From positions 23,579,064 to 23,643,063 of the forward strand of contig NC_135558.1 in NCBI RefSeq assembly GCF_964340395.1: a DNA stretch of 64,000 nucleotides, read 5' to 3'. The notes beneath the pieces were generated by a model. It was not told the origin of the DNA. It did no database searches and saw only the letters and a program-made list of their open reading frames with translations. Made by a program: the position numbers and the translations under genes. Numbering within the stretch: position 1 is the stretch's first letter; every line of letters starts with the position of its first letter. Of this stretch, positions 61,701-64,000 are shown piece after piece. The DNA comes from Glandiceps talaboti (Eukaryota > Hemichordata > Enteropneusta > Spengelidae).

Positions 61701-64000
61701 AAATGACTTGTGACGTTCTATAGGTTGAGATATACTCCATAAATGACTTGTGACGATCTATAGGGTGAGATATACTCCATAAATGACTTGTGACGATCTA
61801 TAGGGTGAGATATACTCCATAAATGACTTGTGACGTTCTATAGGGTGAGATATACTCCATAAATGACTTGTGAAGATCTATAGGGTGAGATATACTCCAT
61901 AAATGACTTGTGACGATCTATAGGGTGAGATATACTCCATAAATGACTTGTGACGTTCTATAGGGTGAGATATACTCCATAAATGACTTGTGAAGATCTA
62001 TAGGGTGGGATATACTCCATAAATGACTTGTGACGTTCTATAGGATGAGATATACTCTATAAATGACTTGTGACGATCTATAGGGTGAGATATACTCCAC
62101 AAATGACTTGTGACGATCTATAGGGTGAGATATACTCCATAAATGACTTATGACGATCTATAGGATGAGATATACTTCATAAATGACTTGTGACGATCTA
62201 TAGGTGAGATACACTCCATAAATGACTTGTGACGATCTATAGGGTGAGATATACTCTATAAATGACTTGTGACGATCTATAGGGTGAGATATACTCCATA
62301 AATGACTTGTGACGATCTATAGGGTGAGATATACTCCATAAATGACTTATGACGATCGATAGGGTGAGATATACTCCATAAATGACTTATGACGATCTAT
62401 AGGATGAGATATACTTCATAAATAACTTGTGACGATCTATAGGTGAGATATACTCCATAAATGACTTGTGACGATCTATAGGGTGAGATATACTCCATAA
62501 ATGACTTGTGACGATCTATAGGGTGAGATATACTCCATAAATGACTTGTGACGATCTATAGGGTGAGATATACTCTATAAATGACTTGTGACGATCTATA
62601 GGGTGAGATATACTCCATAAATGACTTGTGACGATCTATAGGGTGAGATATACTCCATAAATGACTTGTGACGATCTATAGGTGAGATATACTCCATAAA
62701 TGACTTGTGACGATCGATAGGGTGAGATATACTCCATAAATGACTTGTGACGATCTATAGGGTGAGATATACTCCATAAATAATTTGTGACGATCTATAG
62801 GTGAGATATACTCCATAAATGACTTGTGACGATCTATAGGGTGAGATATACTCTATAAATGACTTGTGACGATCTATATGGTGAGATATACTCCATAAAT
62901 AATTTGTGACGATCTATAGGTGAGATATACTCCATAAATGACTTGTGACGATCTATAGGATGAGATATACTCTATAAATGACTTGTGACGATCTATAGGA
63001 TGAGATATACTCCATAAATGACTTGTGACGATCTATAGGATGAGATATACTCTATAAATGACTTGTGACGATCTATAGGGTGAGATATACTCCATAAATG
63101 ACTTATGACGATCTATAGGGTGAGATATACTCCATAAATGACTTATGACGATCTATAGGGTGAGATATACTCCATAAATGACTTGTGACGATCTATAGGG
63201 TGAGATATACTCTATAAATGACTTGTGACGATCTATAGGTGAGATATACTCTATAAATAACTTGTGACGATCTATAGGGTGAGATATACTCCATAAATGA
63301 CTTGTGACGATCTATAGGATGAGATATACTCCATAAATGACTTGTGACGATCTATAGGTGAGATATACTCCATAAATGACTTGTGACGATCTATAGGATG
63401 AGATATACTCTATAAATGACTTGTGACGATCTATAGGTGAGATATACTCCATAAATGACTTGTGACGATCTATAGGGTGAGATATACTCTATAAATGACT
63501 TGTGACGATCTATAGGTGAGATATACTCTATAAATGACTTATGACGATCTATAGGATGAGATATACTCCATAAATGACTTGTGACGATCTATAGGGTGAG
63601 ATATACTCTATAAATGACTTGTGACGATCTATAGGATGAGATATACTCCATAAATGACTTGTGACGATCTATAGGATGAGATATACTCCATAAATGACTT
63701 GTGACGATCTATAGGGTGAGATATACTCCATAAATGACTTGTGACGATCTATAGGGTAAGATATACTCCATAAATGACTTGTGACGATCTATAGGGTGAG
63801 ATATACTCCATAAATGACTTGTGACGATCAATAGGGTAAGATATACTCCATAAATGACTTGTGACGATCTATAGGGTGAGATATACTCCATAAATGACTT
63901 GTGACGATCTATAGGATGAGATATACTCCATAAATGACTTGTGACGATCTATAGGGTGAGATATACTCCATAAATGACTTGTGACGATCTATAGGGTGAG
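52724..64000 (+). repeat. 40-bp minisatellite, about 280 copies, running off the window
   Basis: The period is 40 bp with core atgacttgtgacgatctata followed by gggtgagatatactccataa. Frequent variants are gacgtt, gaagat, ataggatgag, ctctat and cttcat. Scattered units lose one G (ataggtgag) and are 39 bp long, giving useful phase markers. Rare variants (ccacgaatgcc, gatacactcc, gatcgatagg, ctattggg, tccctaaatg) recur at fixed distances and reveal duplicated blocks. The array is unrelated by eye to the 40-bp array at 39191. It continues past base 64000. Confidence 0.98.

Noticed and set aside
52724-64000. Centromeric or telomeric satellite
   Set aside because: The array is large, but nothing in the sequence shows centromere function, and no telomere-type hexamer array was seen.

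Overview
The window is non-coding eukaryotic DNA, most likely from a marine invertebrate animal. No intact host gene, rRNA or functional tRNA gene can be supported. The animal assignment rests on the repeat content: decayed jockey/CR1-like non-LTR retrotransposons, a Ty3/Gypsy-like remnant, a Penelope-like GIY-YIG fragment, and a tRNA-derived SINE with an L2-type 3' tail. Amphioxus, hemichordate and lophotrochozoan origins all remain possible. The sequence is AT-rich by eye. Eleven minisatellite arrays cover about 34.8 kb, or 54% of the window.

Layout. 1-7717: 38-bp array of about 200 copies. 7718-13618: 59-bp array of about 100 copies, directly abutting the first. 14047-14592: 60-bp array made from the head of a tRNA-derived SINE. 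15.1-15.5 kb: a dispersed repeat that recurs at 28.0-28.9 kb. 16.5-17.9 kb: Ty3/Gypsy-like gag-protease-pol remnant. 18.4-18.7 kb: the SINE. 19.1-19.8 kb: diverged tandem repeat of about 295 bp. 21.1-26.6 kb: a nest of two non-LTR elements (LINE A on +, LINE B on -) containing an 81-bp array and a 54-bp array. 28.9-33.8 kb: LINE C on +, nearly complete from endonuclease to C-terminal zinc-binding domain, with a 63-bp array inside the endonuclease. 35.1-37.9 kb: 27-bp array. 39.2-40.15 kb: 40-bp array. 42.2-43.3 kb: Z-DNA-type dinucleotide tract and 26-bp array. 45.5-46.6 kb: 35-bp array and trinucleotide tracts. 47-52 kb: tetranucleotide and TA tracts plus the Penelope fragment. 52724 to the end: a second 40-bp array of about 280 copies that runs off the window.

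The most unusual signal is that at least three minisatellites are amplified internal pieces of transposable elements. The 60-bp unit is the tRNA-like head of the SINE. The 54-bp unit is an 18-codon piece of the LINE A reverse transcriptase. The 63-bp unit is a 21-codon piece of the LINE C endonuclease. In both LINEs the protein homology resumes on the far side of the array. The large arrays also carry nested higher-order duplications with exact periods: 1482 and 5932 bp in the 38-bp array; 1121/1003 and 644 bp in the 59-bp array; 837, 2631 and 1317 bp in the last array. These show repeated recent block duplication.

No genes act together here. The coding remnants are all broken, and almost all long open frames in the window are by-products of arrays whose period is a multiple of three.
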